64,000 nucleotides of DNA from Sporosarcina sp. P34. Its GTDB lineage: Bacteria; Bacillota; Bacilli; Bacillales_A; Planococcaceae. Made by a program: the position numbers and the translations under genes. Of this stretch, positions 26,168 to 34,931 are shown piece by piece. Position 1 is the stretch's first letter. Every line of letters starts with the position of its first letter. The notes under the pieces are model-generated. The model had not been told where the DNA came from. It did not search any database and was given only the letters and a program-made list of their open reading frames with translations. The stretch spans positions 186,001 through 250,000 of the forward strand of contig NZ_PDZC01000003.1 of NCBI RefSeq assembly GCF_002743375.1. The letters are read 5' to 3'.

Positions 26168-27796
26168 ATGAATATGATGCAAACACCATTGATTCTATCT
26201 ACATTTATTACACGAGCAGAGCGATTTTTTCCAAACAAAATGATTATTTCACGAACTGGTGAACAGAGTATACAGCGTTTTACGTATCGTGAATGGGCAA
26301 AGAGAACACGTAAACTGTCAAATGCACTGACACAGTTAGGAATGGAGCATGGAACAAAAGTCGGTACGTTCGCTTGGAACCATCACCGTCATCTAGAAGC
26401 GTATTTCGCAGTGCCTTGTACGGGTGCAATCTTGCATATGATTAATATACGACTATCTCCTGAGCATATTATGTATATTATCAATCACGCGGAAGACGAA
26501 ATTTTGCTAGTGGATGCAGAATTTTTCCCTCATCTTGAAAAAATGGCACCCATGCTGAAGACGGTAAAACATTTTGTCGTCATGGGCGATAGTAAAGATA
26601 TTCCCGAGACTACGTTAGAAAATGTCCATTCTTACGAAGCGTTAGTGGAAAACGCCTCAGATGAATATGAATATCCGGAAGATTTAGATGAGAATACTCC
26701 AGCAGGCTTATGCTATACATCTGCTACCACGGGGCAACCGAAAGGAGTTATTTATACACATCGTGGATTGGTGTTGCATAGCTACGCACTCGGACTGGCG
26801 GATTCTATGGCACTGTGTGAACGCGATATTGCCATGTCTGTTGTGCCGATGTTCCATGTTAATGCATGGGGACTACCGTTTGCTGGAGTTTTCTTTGGGA
26901 CAACCCAAGTTTTACCGGGACCAGGATTCAATCCGACAGTCCTACTCGACTTGATTGAAAGTGAAAAAGTGACCATTACGGCCGGTGTTCCGACGATTTG
27001 GCTAGCTGTACTAAGAGAGCTTGAGCAAAAACCACGTGATATTTCATCGTTGCGTGTCATCGTGTGTGGTGGATCTGCGTCTCCTAAAGGCTTAATTAAG
27101 ACATTTGAAGAAAAATACAAAATCCCATTTGTCATCGGCTATGGTATGACGGAAACCTCACCGCTTGTCAGTTTATCTGTGCTAACTTCATCTATGGATA
27201 ATTTAACAGTAGATGAGAGAATTGATATTCGATCCTTGCAAGGCTTGGTCATGCCGGGGCTAGATATTCGTGTAGTCAATGAAGACGGAGAAGTACCGTG
27301 GGACGGCCAGACGATGGGCGAGTTGACCGTCAGAGGTCCATGGATTGCAAGTGAATATTATAAAGATGAGCGTACCGAAGAAGCGTTTAAAGATGGTTGG
27401 CTGTATACGGGAGATATTGCAGTGATGACGGAGGACGGATATTTGAAGTTGACGGATCGTACGAAGGATCTGATCAAGAGTGGCGGAGAATGGATTTCTT
27501 CTGTTGATTTGGAGAATGCATTGATGTCACATAATGATGTGTATGAGGCTGCAGTGATTGCGGTTCCGCATGAAAAGTGGATGGAATGTCCGCTAGCTTG
27601 TGTAGTGTTGAATGAGAATGTGGTGGAGGATGACGCGAAAGTGCAAGAGTTGAAGGATTCACTAAAGGGACAGTTTGCAAGTTGGTGGATTCCGGATGAG
27701 ATTTTGTTTGTCAAAGAGATTCCTAAGACGTCTGTCGGGAAATTTTTGAAGGCCGCTTTACGTGATCAGTTGAAAGAGCACTATACGAAGAGGTAA
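26168..27796 (+). CDS. AMP-forming medium/long-chain acyl-CoA ligase
   Basis: Activates fatty acids to acyl-CoA through an acyl-adenylate. 542 residues of the ANL superfamily: P-loop YTSATTGQPKGVIYTHRG (about 179-196), GYGMTETSP (about 329), YTGD (about 417) and the C-terminal hinge LTDRTKDLIKSGGEWISSVD (about 432-451). The SGGEWIS variant is typical of AlkK-like medium-chain ligases, in contrast to LcfA at 40146. The lysine in TSVGK near residue 523 is the adenylation catalytic residue. ATG follows AGAGGAG. The 217-base gap upstream has no FadR operator that I can see. Confidence 0.85.
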   Translation: MNMMQTPLILSTFITRAERFFPNKMIISRTGEQSIQRFTYREWAKRTRKLSNALTQLGMEHGTKVGTFAWNHHRHLEAYFAVPCTGAILHMINIRLSPEHIMYIINHAEDEILLVDAEFFPHLEKMAPMLKTVKHFVVMGDSKDIPETTLENVHSYEALVENASDEYEYPEDLDENTPAGLCYTSATTGQPKGVIYTHRGLVLHSYALGLADSMALCERDIAMSVVPMFHVNAWGLPFAGVFFGTTQVLPGPGFNPTVLLDLIESEKVTITAGVPTIWLAVLRELEQKPRDISSLRVIVCGGSASPKGLIKTFEEKYKIPFVIGYGMTETSPLVSLSVLTSSMDNLTVDERIDIRSLQGLVMPGLDIRVVNEDGEVPWDGQTMGELTVRGPWIASEYYKDERTEEAFKDGWLYTGDIAVMTEDGYLKLTDRTKDLIKSGGEWISSVDLENALMSHNDVYEAAVIAVPHEKWMECPLACVVLNENVVEDDAKVQELKDSLKGQFASWWIPDEILFVKEIPKTSVGKFLKAALRDQLKEHYTKR

Positions 27797-27810
27797 AAAG
27801 ACGTGGATGT

Positions 27811-27880
27811 GCATCGTTTCCTTGCGTTCCAGGCGGACGCGTTTGAAGTGACCCCCCGAGTCGCCTTGCACTCCAGTACA
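27811..27880. repeat. Short hairpin repeat element, copy D
   Basis: About 70 bp with the family ends GGCGGACGC and CGAGTCGCC brought close together, and flanks TTGCGTTCCA / TTGCACTCCA. It looks like an internally deleted member of the element family in copy A, located between the acyl-CoA ligase gene and the shared terminator. Confidence 0.5.
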
Positions 27881-27923
27881 CTAGGGTTTTCTACTAACCA
27901 GTATGCCGAGATAAAAAAGTTCG

Positions 27924-27968
27924 AAAGACAAACCCTTCACGCTCAATCAGTGTAAAGGGTTTGTCTTT
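27924..27968. terminator. Bidirectional terminator between acyl-CoA ligase gene and sspI
   Basis: AAAGACAAACCCTT (27924-27937) pairs with AAGGGTTTGTCTTT (27955-27968), with T-rich sequence on both outer sides. Confidence 0.85.
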
Positions 27969-27982
27969 GTTTTAATGATCTT

Positions 27983-28198
27983 TTATTGTGCTTGGGCGAA
28001 TGCTTGAGATAGTTCATTGGTGATTTCTGTTTTTTCTTTTTCATCAGAACGTTTCCATAGTTGCTCAAAAAACACACCTAATCCTGGCAATAGATGTTCT
28101 TCGCCTCGTTGTATAGCATCGTCGATCACGCTTCGTACGTCAGTGGCGCTATTGTTTGTCATGTTTGCTGAAATTGCATCGCGAATTTGGAAATTCAT
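27983..28198 (-). CDS. sspI: Small acid-soluble spore protein SspI
   Basis: 71-residue minor small acid-soluble spore protein, the same length as B. subtilis SspI, with the family N-terminus MNFQIRDAIS and the conserved HLLPGLGVFFEQLW segment (about 35-48). It is made in the forespore late in sporulation. The start lies behind a perfect AAAGGAGG site. In B. subtilis sspI is next to ysgA and pheS, as here. A sigma-G promoter is expected upstream in the 95-base gap to the rRNA methylase gene, but I cannot assign one with confidence. Strong evidence of a spore former. Confidence 0.93.
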   Translation of the reverse strand: MNFQIRDAISANMTNNSATDVRSVIDDAIQRGEEHLLPGLGVFFEQLWKRSDEKEKTEITNELSQAFAQAQ

Positions 28199-28293
28199 AT
28201 TCTTCAGCCTCCTTTATTCTCATCTTTTCCACAAAAGTCGCTAAATATACGCTGGTTTGATACACTAAAAAGAAAAAAAGGATGTTCAGCCTC

Positions 28294-29052
28294 TTGAATA
28301 AACGAATTGAATCAACCCAGAACTCATTAGTAAAACATTGGAAGAAACTAGTTACGACTAGAAAGGAACGAGATCAGACGAAAGAGTTCCTCGTGGAAGG
28401 TGTCCATCTTGTCGAAGAAGCCATTAAACAGCCAGATTTAGTTCTTCAATTACTGGTACGCGAGGATATTGAAATTCCGGCACATTGGACAGCGCCAATT
28501 ATTGAACTGACAGCTGCAGTTGCTAAGGAGATTTCCGAAACAGAGCAGACACAAGGCGTTTTTGCCTATTGTAGACAGCCTCAATATGAAGAAACAGATC
28601 AACATCAGTGGAAGCGGGTGTTGTTAATTGATGCTGTACAAGATCCAGGAAATATCGGCACAATGATTCGTACTGCAGACGCGGCAGGTTTGGATGCAGT
28701 CATTTTAGGTAAAGGATGTGCAGATCCATTCAATCCGAAAACGGTTCGTTCTGCGCAAGGTTCTCATTTCCATATTCCTGTAGTACGCGAAGAGTTGTCC
28801 GTTTGGATCGATCGTTTGAAAAGCCATCATGTCCCGATTATCGGTACAGGTTTGCAGCAAGCGGTTTCCCCTAATGAACTGCAAACCCACACCTCATTTG
28901 CACTACTTGTAGGAAATGAAGGAAGTGGCGTGGATATCGAATTACTATCTCAGGCCGATCATGTAGTGAAAATTCCGTTATACGGACAAGCTGAATCACT
29001 GAATGTGGCAGTTGCAACAGGTATCTTGTTGTACACGCTTCGTCAGCCATGA
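28294..29052 (+). CDS. SpoU/TrmH family RNA 2'-O-methyltransferase, YsgA-like
   Basis: Knot-fold methyltransferase acting on rRNA or tRNA ribose, about 252 residues. N-terminal substrate-binding domain (1-95), then the SPOUT domain with motif 1 QDPGNIGTMIRTADAAG, motif 2 LVGNEGSGV and motif 3 IPLYGQAESLNVAVATG. The ATG at 28282 lies within the ribosome site. TTG at 28294 is preferred because AAAGGATG lies nine bases before it and MNKRIESTQNSLVKHWKKL matches the B. subtilis YsgA N-terminus. The exact nucleotide target is not known to me. Confidence 0.85.
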   Translation: MNKRIESTQNSLVKHWKKLVTTRKERDQTKEFLVEGVHLVEEAIKQPDLVLQLLVREDIEIPAHWTAPIIELTAAVAKEISETEQTQGVFAYCRQPQYEETDQHQWKRVLLIDAVQDPGNIGTMIRTADAAGLDAVILGKGCADPFNPKTVRSAQGSHFHIPVVREELSVWIDRLKSHHVPIIGTGLQQAVSPNELQTHTSFALLVGNEGSGVDIELLSQADHVVKIPLYGQAESLNVAVATGILLYTLRQP

Positions 29053-29060
29053 CATCTCTA

Positions 29061-29089
29061 TTGAAGGCGTAATCGATTTACGGTATACT
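29061..29089 (+). promoter_or_regulatory. Promoter of the pheST leader
   Basis: TTGAAG (29061-29066), a 17-base spacer and TATACT (29084-29089), about 25 bases before the first T-box element. Confidence 0.75.
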
Positions 29090-29112
29090 AGAAGGCGAAT
29101 CAAAGAAAATAG

Positions 29113-29358
29113 CAATGACCGGGAAAAGTAAATGGATAGATGCGTTATCAGGGATTTCACACCTTGACTGAAAGTGTGAAAAACGATGCACCATTGAAGT
29201 TCACCCCGCGAGCTGCGCGCTTGGACCAGACATGTAAAGGCGTGCCGGCATAGGACCGTTATTCCAATTCAAGTGATTTTGCATCGTTTTTTTGATGCAA
29301 ACTAATCAGGGTGGTACCGCGAAATAGACCTCGTCCCTTTTATAGGGGCGAGTTTTTT
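29113..29358 (+). promoter_or_regulatory. T-box leader, phenylalanine specific
   Basis: A tRNA-sensing leader controlling pheST. Stem I begins with the GACCGGGAAAAGTA segment and holds the hairpin TTTCACAC / GTGTGAAA. The specifier codon TTC (29200-29202) follows GAAG and is followed by A, the usual arrangement. A stem III hairpin TTTGCATC / GATGCAAA is at about 29278-29299. The T-box sequence AGGGTGGTACCGCG is at 29308-29321. The final terminator CTCGTCCC / GGGGCGAG plus a T run is at 29330-29358. Uncharged tRNA-Phe would pair with TTC and the T-box and prevent termination. Confidence 0.95.
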
Positions 29359-29416
29359 GTTTTCCGGGAAGTGTAGCTAAGCAATACTACCGAAATAGAG
29401 AGAGGAGCAAGTACAC

Positions 29417-30454
29417 ATGAAAGAACAGTTGCATGAACTGAAAGAACAAGTAATGCTGAAAATTAAAGAATCCAATACTGTCAAAGATTTGAATGATGTG
29501 CGCGTAGCGTATCTAGGGAAAAAAGGACCGATTACCGACCTGTTAAAAGGGATGGGTAAACTGCCTGCTGAAGAACGTCCAAAGATGGGTGCGCTCGTCA
29601 ACGAAATTCGTGAGAGTGTTACGGAAATTCTTGAGGAACGGAAAGAAACCCTTGAACAGCAAGCGATCCAGGAGCAATTGGAAAATGAATCGATTGATGT
29701 TACATTACCAGGCCGTCCAGTAGAACTAGGTAATCATCACCCATTAACGCGGGTAGTAGAAGAAATTGAAGACTTTTTCATTAGTATGGGCTATGAAATC
29801 GCAGAAGGTCCCGAAGTGGAAAAAGATTATTACAACTTTGAAGCGCTAAATTTGCCGAAAGGCCACCCAGCCCGTGATATGCAAGATTCATTCTATATTA
29901 CAGAGGACATTTTATTGCGCACACACACTTCTCCTGTTCAAGCTCGTACGATGGAAGCGAAAGATGGGGCTTCAATCAAAATTATTTGTCCAGGTAAAGT
30001 ATACCGCCGAGACTCAGATGATGCGACGCACTCTCATCAATTCACACAGATTGAAGGACTTGTTGTAGGTGAAAACATCCGCATGAGCGACTTGAAAGGC
30101 ACGCTTGATTTATTGGCCAAGAAATTATTTGGTGCTGAGCGTGAAATTCGTTTGCGTCCAAGCTTCTTCCCATTCACTGAGCCTTCAGTTGAAATGGATA
30201 TTTCTTGTTTTAAGTGTGGTGGAACAGGCTGTAACGTTTGTAAGAAAACAGGCTGGATTGAAATTTTAGGAGCAGGAATGGTTCATCCAAACGTTTTAGA
30301 AATGGCTGGTTATAACCCTGAAGAAGTTACAGGATTTGCATTCGGCATGGGTCCGGAAAGAATTGCGATGTTAAAATACGGAGTGGAAGATATTCGTCAT
30401 TTCTATACAAATGACATTCGGTTTATTTCACAATTCCACCGTTCAGAGGCATAA
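29417..30454 (+). CDS. pheS: Phenylalanine-tRNA ligase alpha subunit
   Basis: Catalytic subunit of the tetrameric phenylalanyl-tRNA synthetase, 345 residues. N-terminal coiled coil (about 1-90) that contacts tRNA, followed by the class II core with motif 2 [20 protein letters not shown], the cysteine-containing loop [16 protein letters not shown] and motif 3 near [14 protein letters not shown]. Regulated by the T-box leader upstream. The stop codon lies next to the AAGGAGG site of pheT. Confidence 0.97.
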   Translation: MKEQLHELKEQVMLKIKESNTVKDLNDVRVAYLGKKGPITDLLKGMGKLPAEERPKMGALVNEIRESVTEILEERKETLEQQAIQEQLENESIDVTLPGRPVELGNHHPLTRVVEEIEDFFISMGYEIAEGPEVEKDYYNFEALNLPKGHPARDMQDSFYITEDILLRTHTSPVQARTMEAKDGASIKIICPGKVYRRDSDDATHSHQFTQIEGLVVGENIRMSDLKGTLDLLAKKLFGAEREIRLRPSFFPFTEPSVEMDISCFKCGGTGCNVCKKTGWIEILGAGMVHPNVLEMAGYNPEEVTGFAFGMGPERIAMLKYGVEDIRHFYTNDIRFISQFHRSEA

Positions 30455-30466
30455 GGAGGAATATTG

Positions 30467-32878
30467 ATGTTAGTATCAACAAATTGGTTAAGTAATTATG
30501 TAGATTGGAACGAACTGTCTGTAGAAGAACTTGCAGAAAAAATTACTCGTGCTGGTATTGAAGTAGACGGCATCATAGATCGTTCATTCGGTATGGATAA
30601 TATCGTCATTGGCTACGTGAATAACTGTGTAAAGCATCCTGAAGCGGATAAATTACATATATGTCAAGTTGATGTAGGTGGAGAAATTTCACAAATTATT
30701 TGTGGAGCTCCAAATATCGCAGAAGGGCAACATGTCATTGTCGCACGTCCAGGGGCTATCTTGCCTGGCGGAATGAAAATCAAAAAAGCGAAACTTCGTG
30801 GTGAAGAATCTAACGGTATGATCTGCTCCCTGCAAGAACTCGGTATAGAAGGAAAATTAGTTCCAAAAGCGTATGCTGAAGGAATCTATGTGTTACCAAA
30901 TGATGTCCGTGCTGGAGATAGTGCATTGACGCATCTTGGTTTGTACGATCGTATTTTGGAGTTCGATTTAACCCCAAACCGTTCTGATGCATTGAGTATG
31001 CTTGGTGTTGCGTATGAAGTAGGGGCGATTTTATCTAAAGATATTAAACTGCCGGAAATTTCTTATTCAGCGTCTGCAGAAAAAGCTCAAGACGTTTTGA
31101 AGCTATCCGTAGAAGCAACTGAAGACAATCCCATGTACGTAGCAAAAGTAGTGAAGAACGTGAAAGTTGCAGAATCACCTCAGTGGTTGCAAAACACGTT
31201 AATGTCTGCGGGTATTCGACCGCATAATAACGTGGTCGATATCACGAACTATGTATTGATGGAATACGGACAGCCTCTTCACGCATTTGACTATGACCGT
31301 CTCGAAACGAAAGAGATCGTCGTGCGTCATGCTCGTGAAGGTGAAAAAATGGTGACACTTGATCAAGTAGAACGTACGTTGAATGACCAGCAACTGGTAA
31401 TAACGAATGGGATAGAGCCCGTTGCGCTTGCAGGTGTAATGGGCGGTGCGAATTCAGAAGTGCACGAAGGTACCACAATGGTTGTTATCGAATCCGCTTA
31501 TTTTGCACCAAGTTCCGTTCGACAAACATCCAAAGAAGTGGGCTTGCGCAGTGATGCAAGCACACGTTTTGAAAAAGGCGTTGACCCGAATCGTGTAGCA
31601 GAAGCAGCAGAGCGAGCGGCACAATTGATGGCTGAACTTGCTGGTGGAGAAGTTCTGGATGGATCCGTTACCTTCGACGAACTTGACAAAACACCTCAGA
31701 AAATCATTCTTTCGCCGGACTATGTGAATAATCGTCTAGGTATGAAGATTGCTATGGATGAAATGAAAACGATTATGGATCGTTTGCAGATCCCGACGGA
31801 CTTAATCAATGGTCAACTTGTGATGGATATTCCGACACGACGTCAAGATTTGAAAATCAAAGAAGATATGATTGAAGAAATCGCTCGCCTATATGGGTAT
31901 GATGAAATTCCGAAAACATTACCTATCGTGGAAAGTACACCAGGCGGATTGACACCGTATCAGGCGAAGCGTCGCATTGTTCGCCGATACCTTGAAGCAG
32001 CAGGTCTATCGCAAGCTTTAACGTATTCATTGGCTTCACCGAAAGATGCACAAGCTTTCGCGTTAGAGACTGCTCCTGTAACGAAATTGCTTATGCCAAT
32101 GAGTGAAGAGCGTAGCATTCTTCGCCAAAGCATCATTCCACACCTTCTTGATGCAACAACATATAACGTGGCTCGTCGAAATGAATCCATTGCACTTTAC
32201 GAAACAGGATCTGTTTTTCTCGGTATCGAAGAGGATGGTTTACCGAAAGAGGTAGAACATGTCGCAGCAGTCTTGACTGGCAAATGGGTTCATCATGCAT
32301 GGCAAGGCGAATCGAAAAAAGTCGACTTCTTCGTTATGAAGGGAATTGTAGAAGGGTTGTTTGAGCAGTTAGGTTTGCTCGACCGACTGCAGTTTACAAA
32401 AGCGACAGTGGATCAAATGCACCCAGGTCGTACAGCGACAGTATGGTTGGACGACCAGTCAGTGGGCATCATCGGGCAAGTACACCCAACCGTTCAAAAA
32501 CAACGTGACTTGCAAGAAACGTATGTCATGGAAATGAACTTGCAGGCTATTATGCAAACCGCGATAGAAGAGCTGTTGTATGAAGCTGTTCCACGCTATC
32601 CTTCCATCTCCCGTGATATTGCCTTAGTTGTCGATCGTGACACAACTGCAGCGAACTTGGAGAAAATAATCAAGCAAGCAGGCGGGAAATTACTGAAAAA
32701 GGTTCAGCTGTTTGACTTATATGAAGGGAAGAACGTAGAAGGAGGAACAAAATCCGTGGCGTTCTCTCTGACATACTTCGATCCTGAACGTACGTTGACG
32801 GATGAAGACGTCGTCAAGGCGCACAGTAAAGTACTGGATGCGTTAACTGTACAAGCAAACGCACAACTTCGATCATAA
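30467..32878 (+). CDS. pheT: Phenylalanine-tRNA ligase beta subunit
   Basis: Structural, editing and tRNA-binding subunit of phenylalanyl-tRNA synthetase, 803 residues. It has an N-terminal OB-fold tRNA-binding domain (about 40-155), a B3/B4 editing domain (about 205-390, ending near GLRSDASTRFEKG), B5 (about 405-475) and a C-terminal ferredoxin-like anticodon-binding domain from about 710 (YPSISRDIALVVDRD). The start is the ATG at 30467, eight bases after GGAGG; the TTG just before it is less well placed. Cotranscribed with pheS. Confidence 0.97.
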   Translation: MLVSTNWLSNYVDWNELSVEELAEKITRAGIEVDGIIDRSFGMDNIVIGYVNNCVKHPEADKLHICQVDVGGEISQIICGAPNIAEGQHVIVARPGAILPGGMKIKKAKLRGEESNGMICSLQELGIEGKLVPKAYAEGIYVLPNDVRAGDSALTHLGLYDRILEFDLTPNRSDALSMLGVAYEVGAILSKDIKLPEISYSASAEKAQDVLKLSVEATEDNPMYVAKVVKNVKVAESPQWLQNTLMSAGIRPHNNVVDITNYVLMEYGQPLHAFDYDRLETKEIVVRHAREGEKMVTLDQVERTLNDQQLVITNGIEPVALAGVMGGANSEVHEGTTMVVIESAYFAPSSVRQTSKEVGLRSDASTRFEKGVDPNRVAEAAERAAQLMAELAGGEVLDGSVTFDELDKTPQKIILSPDYVNNRLGMKIAMDEMKTIMDRLQIPTDLINGQLVMDIPTRRQDLKIKEDMIEEIARLYGYDEIPKTLPIVESTPGGLTPYQAKRRIVRRYLEAAGLSQALTYSLASPKDAQAFALETAPVTKLLMPMSEERSILRQSIIPHLLDATTYNVARRNESIALYETGSVFLGIEEDGLPKEVEHVAAVLTGKWVHHAWQGESKKVDFFVMKGIVEGLFEQLGLLDRLQFTKATVDQMHPGRTATVWLDDQSVGIIGQVHPTVQKQRDLQETYVMEMNLQAIMQTAIEELLYEAVPRYPSISRDIALVVDRDTTAANLEKIIKQAGGKLLKKVQLFDLYEGKNVEGGTKSVAFSLTYFDPERTLTDEDVVKAHSKVLDALTVQANAQLRS

Positions 32879-32929
32879 TAAATAAGCAGGCTACCTATCA
32901 GTTTTCTGACAGGTAGCCTGCTTTATTTC
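32879..32929. terminator. Bidirectional terminator between pheT and rnhC
   Basis: AAATAAGCAGGCTACCT / AGGTAGCCTGCTTTATTT stem with a short loop, serving two convergent transcripts. Confidence 0.92.
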
Positions 32930-32941
32930 ACTACAATCTTT

Positions 32942-33862
32942 TTATTTTTTATATGCGAGATTTAATGCCTTTTGTGTATTGGCGAAATGTACTTTCGTGA
33001 TGCTATGTAGGAATGGTTCTCCTTTTTTACGGATGATTTGACAAGCTATTTGATCCACTTTGGGTCCTGCTCCTTTAGGTAATGTGACACCAGCTTTTGT
33101 ACTTAATTGATCCATTGCTTCAAGGAATGCAACTCGTGCCAATATAGAGGCAATGGCTACTGAGACGTGGAGATTTTCAGCTTTTGTCGAGAAAAATACT
33201 TTGTCTTGAATAATAGAAGATTCATCTTTTAAATAATTATAGTAAACACGTCGTTCCGCGAACTGATCAATAAGAATATGTTCAGGTAAAACAGGATGCA
33301 TCTGATCCAGTACTTGCTGAAGTGCTTGGTTATGAAGGATAGCTTTGATCTTACCTTGCGACCATCCTCTACTTTGGATTTCATTGTATTTGATAGTATC
33401 GAGCGTCAGCACGGAGTAAGTTACAACTCGTTTCAGATCCTCTGCGATGTGCTGCATATACGCATCTGTAAGTTGTTTGGAATCTTTTACACCTAGTTCT
33501 TTTACCAATTCAATTTGGTCACTACTAACAAAACATGCGGCTACAGTAACCGGTCCGAAGAAATCGCCTGTACCTGTTTCATCTGAGCCGAGGACGGATA
33601 GCGATGCAAAGTTTGCAGGTAATGTATCTCCTTTTGCTCCAGATGGTGTGACTTTCGTTACAGTCCCCCAGCGTGCAGCTTCTCTGTCTGCCCCTGCACC
33701 TTGAAACAATACTTTTCCGGACCGGTAAGCAGTAATGGACGTATCGGCAATCTTAGCAGCAAAAATGACACCTGGTGCATTACGGGTAACTTTATTTGTT
33801 TCATAGAAGCGAAGTACTTTCGGTAATTCTTTTTCAGACAGGACAATGACCTGATTACTCAT
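32942..33862 (-). CDS. rnhC: Ribonuclease HIII
   Basis: Degrades RNA in RNA-DNA hybrids, including R-loops and primers. 306 residues. An N-terminal TBP-like substrate-binding domain (1-80) is followed by the catalytic domain with GSDETGTGDFFGP (92-104), which holds the first acidic metal ligands, and SKQLTD (about 128). Start ATG lies behind GAGGTGG. It is convergent with pheT and divergent from zapA, the same arrangement as in B. subtilis. Confidence 0.94.
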   Translation of the reverse strand: MSNQVIVLSEKELPKVLRFYETNKVTRNAPGVIFAAKIADTSITAYRSGKVLFQGAGADREAARWGTVTKVTPSGAKGDTLPANFASLSVLGSDETGTGDFFGPVTVAACFVSSDQIELVKELGVKDSKQLTDAYMQHIAEDLKRVVTYSVLTLDTIKYNEIQSRGWSQGKIKAILHNQALQQVLDQMHPVLPEHILIDQFAERRVYYNYLKDESSIIQDKVFFSTKAENLHVSVAIASILARVAFLEAMDQLSTKAGVTLPKGAGPKVDQIACQIIRKKGEPFLHSITKVHFANTQKALNLAYKK

Positions 33863-34035
33863 TTATTTATCCACCTCTCGAAATAATCTATTCCTTAGTA
33901 TACCTGAAATTACAGTCTCTAATGAAAGTTCATGTCTGAATTTCGAACCTCGTGTCAATATGAGGCGTAATTGATTCACAAGTAATTGATTTTCATGGTA
34001 TGATTATGTGAGGGTTTTTAGGGGGAGGGCATAAA

Positions 34036-34296
34036 ATGGCGGACAATAAAAAAGCAAGAGTGACTGTTGAAATCTACGGACAAACATATACGGTTGTTGG
34101 TACGGAATCTTCTTCACATGTGCGTTATGTAGCCTCGCTCGTTGACGAAAAAATGCGCGAAATTAGTAAGCATAATCGACATCTCGACAGTAAAAGGATT
34201 GCTGTCCTGACGGCGGTAAATAATGTGCATGAATTTCTAAAATTACAAGAAAGAGTAAAAGAATTAGAAGATGAAGTGAAAAAAATGAAGGGTTGA
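34036..34296 (+). CDS. zapA: Cell division protein ZapA
   Basis: 86-residue FtsZ-ring stabilising protein. The N-terminal beta region has VTVEIYGQTYTVVGTESS, followed by a helix containing the conserved ALNxAxE-like stretch (VLTAVNNVHEFLKL) and a C-terminal coiled coil (LQERVKELEDEVKKMKG) for dimerisation. Strong GGGGGAGGG site. It precedes cvpA by ten bases, as in B. subtilis yshA-yshB. Confidence 0.92.
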   Translation: MADNKKARVTVEIYGQTYTVVGTESSSHVRYVASLVDEKMREISKHNRHLDSKRIAVLTAVNNVHEFLKLQERVKELEDEVKKMKG

Positions 34297-34306
34297 GGTT
34301 CAAAAT

Positions 34307-34846
34307 ATGGTAGATTTACTCATTATTTTACTGCTTATAGGGGGCTTAATTGCGGGCTTTAGACGCGGGTTCATCGTACAGCTCATCCATATGTTAGGAT
34401 TGATTGTATCAGTAATCGTAGCGTATAAGTTCTACAAGCCGTTTGCAGAAAAATTAATATTATGGATACCTTATCCGGGGGCGACTGCAGCAGATACGCT
34501 GAGCTGGACGTTCAAAAACTTGGATATGGATATGACGTTTTATCGGTTGATCGCATTTGTTTTAATTTTTGTCGGAATGAAGCTGGTTTTGCAATTAATT
34601 GGTTCCATGTTGGACTTCATCAAGCATATTCCGATTCTAGGTTTCGGTGCGCGTCTAGTTGGCGCAGGACTGGGCTTCATTGAATTTTACGTAATCATCT
34701 TTTTTGTATTATCTTTACTTGCGATGCTTCCAGTTGAAGTCATTCAAAACTCAGTAGGTCATTCATTGCTGGCAAAAGCGATATTCGAACATACGCCAAT
34801 TATTTCCTCGGCAATAAAAAATTGGTGGTTCGTTTATATAGGCTAA
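34307..34846 (+). CDS. CvpA family membrane protein, YshB-like
   Basis: 179-residue membrane protein with four or five helices and the CvpA/DedB family start LIGGLIAGFRRGFIVQLIH (about 10-28). CvpA proteins support cell envelope integrity and, in E. coli, colicin V production. The exact function is unknown. Second gene of the zapA-cvpA operon, which ends in a terminator that overlaps the region just before polX. Confidence 0.85.
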   Translation: MVDLLIILLLIGGLIAGFRRGFIVQLIHMLGLIVSVIVAYKFYKPFAEKLILWIPYPGATAADTLSWTFKNLDMDMTFYRLIAFVLIFVGMKLVLQLIGSMLDFIKHIPILGFGARLVGAGLGFIEFYVIIFFVLSLLAMLPVEVIQNSVGHSLLAKAIFEHTPIISSAIKNWWFVYIG

Positions 34847-34878
34847 TGCTCGTAAATAATGTACTGTACATATGAACC

Positions 34879-34909
34879 AAAAGCTTCCCGAACGCGTGGA
34901 AGCTTTTTT
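34879..34909 (+). terminator. Terminator between cvpA and polX
   Basis: AAAAGCTTCC (34879-34888) pairs with GGAAGCTTTT (34898-34907), 8-base loop, followed by Ts. It ends only 22 bases before the proposed polX start and lies inside the longer upstream polX frame, arguing against an ATG start at 34872. Confidence 0.8.
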
Positions 34910-34931
34910 AACAGAGTGGGAGGATACGGAC

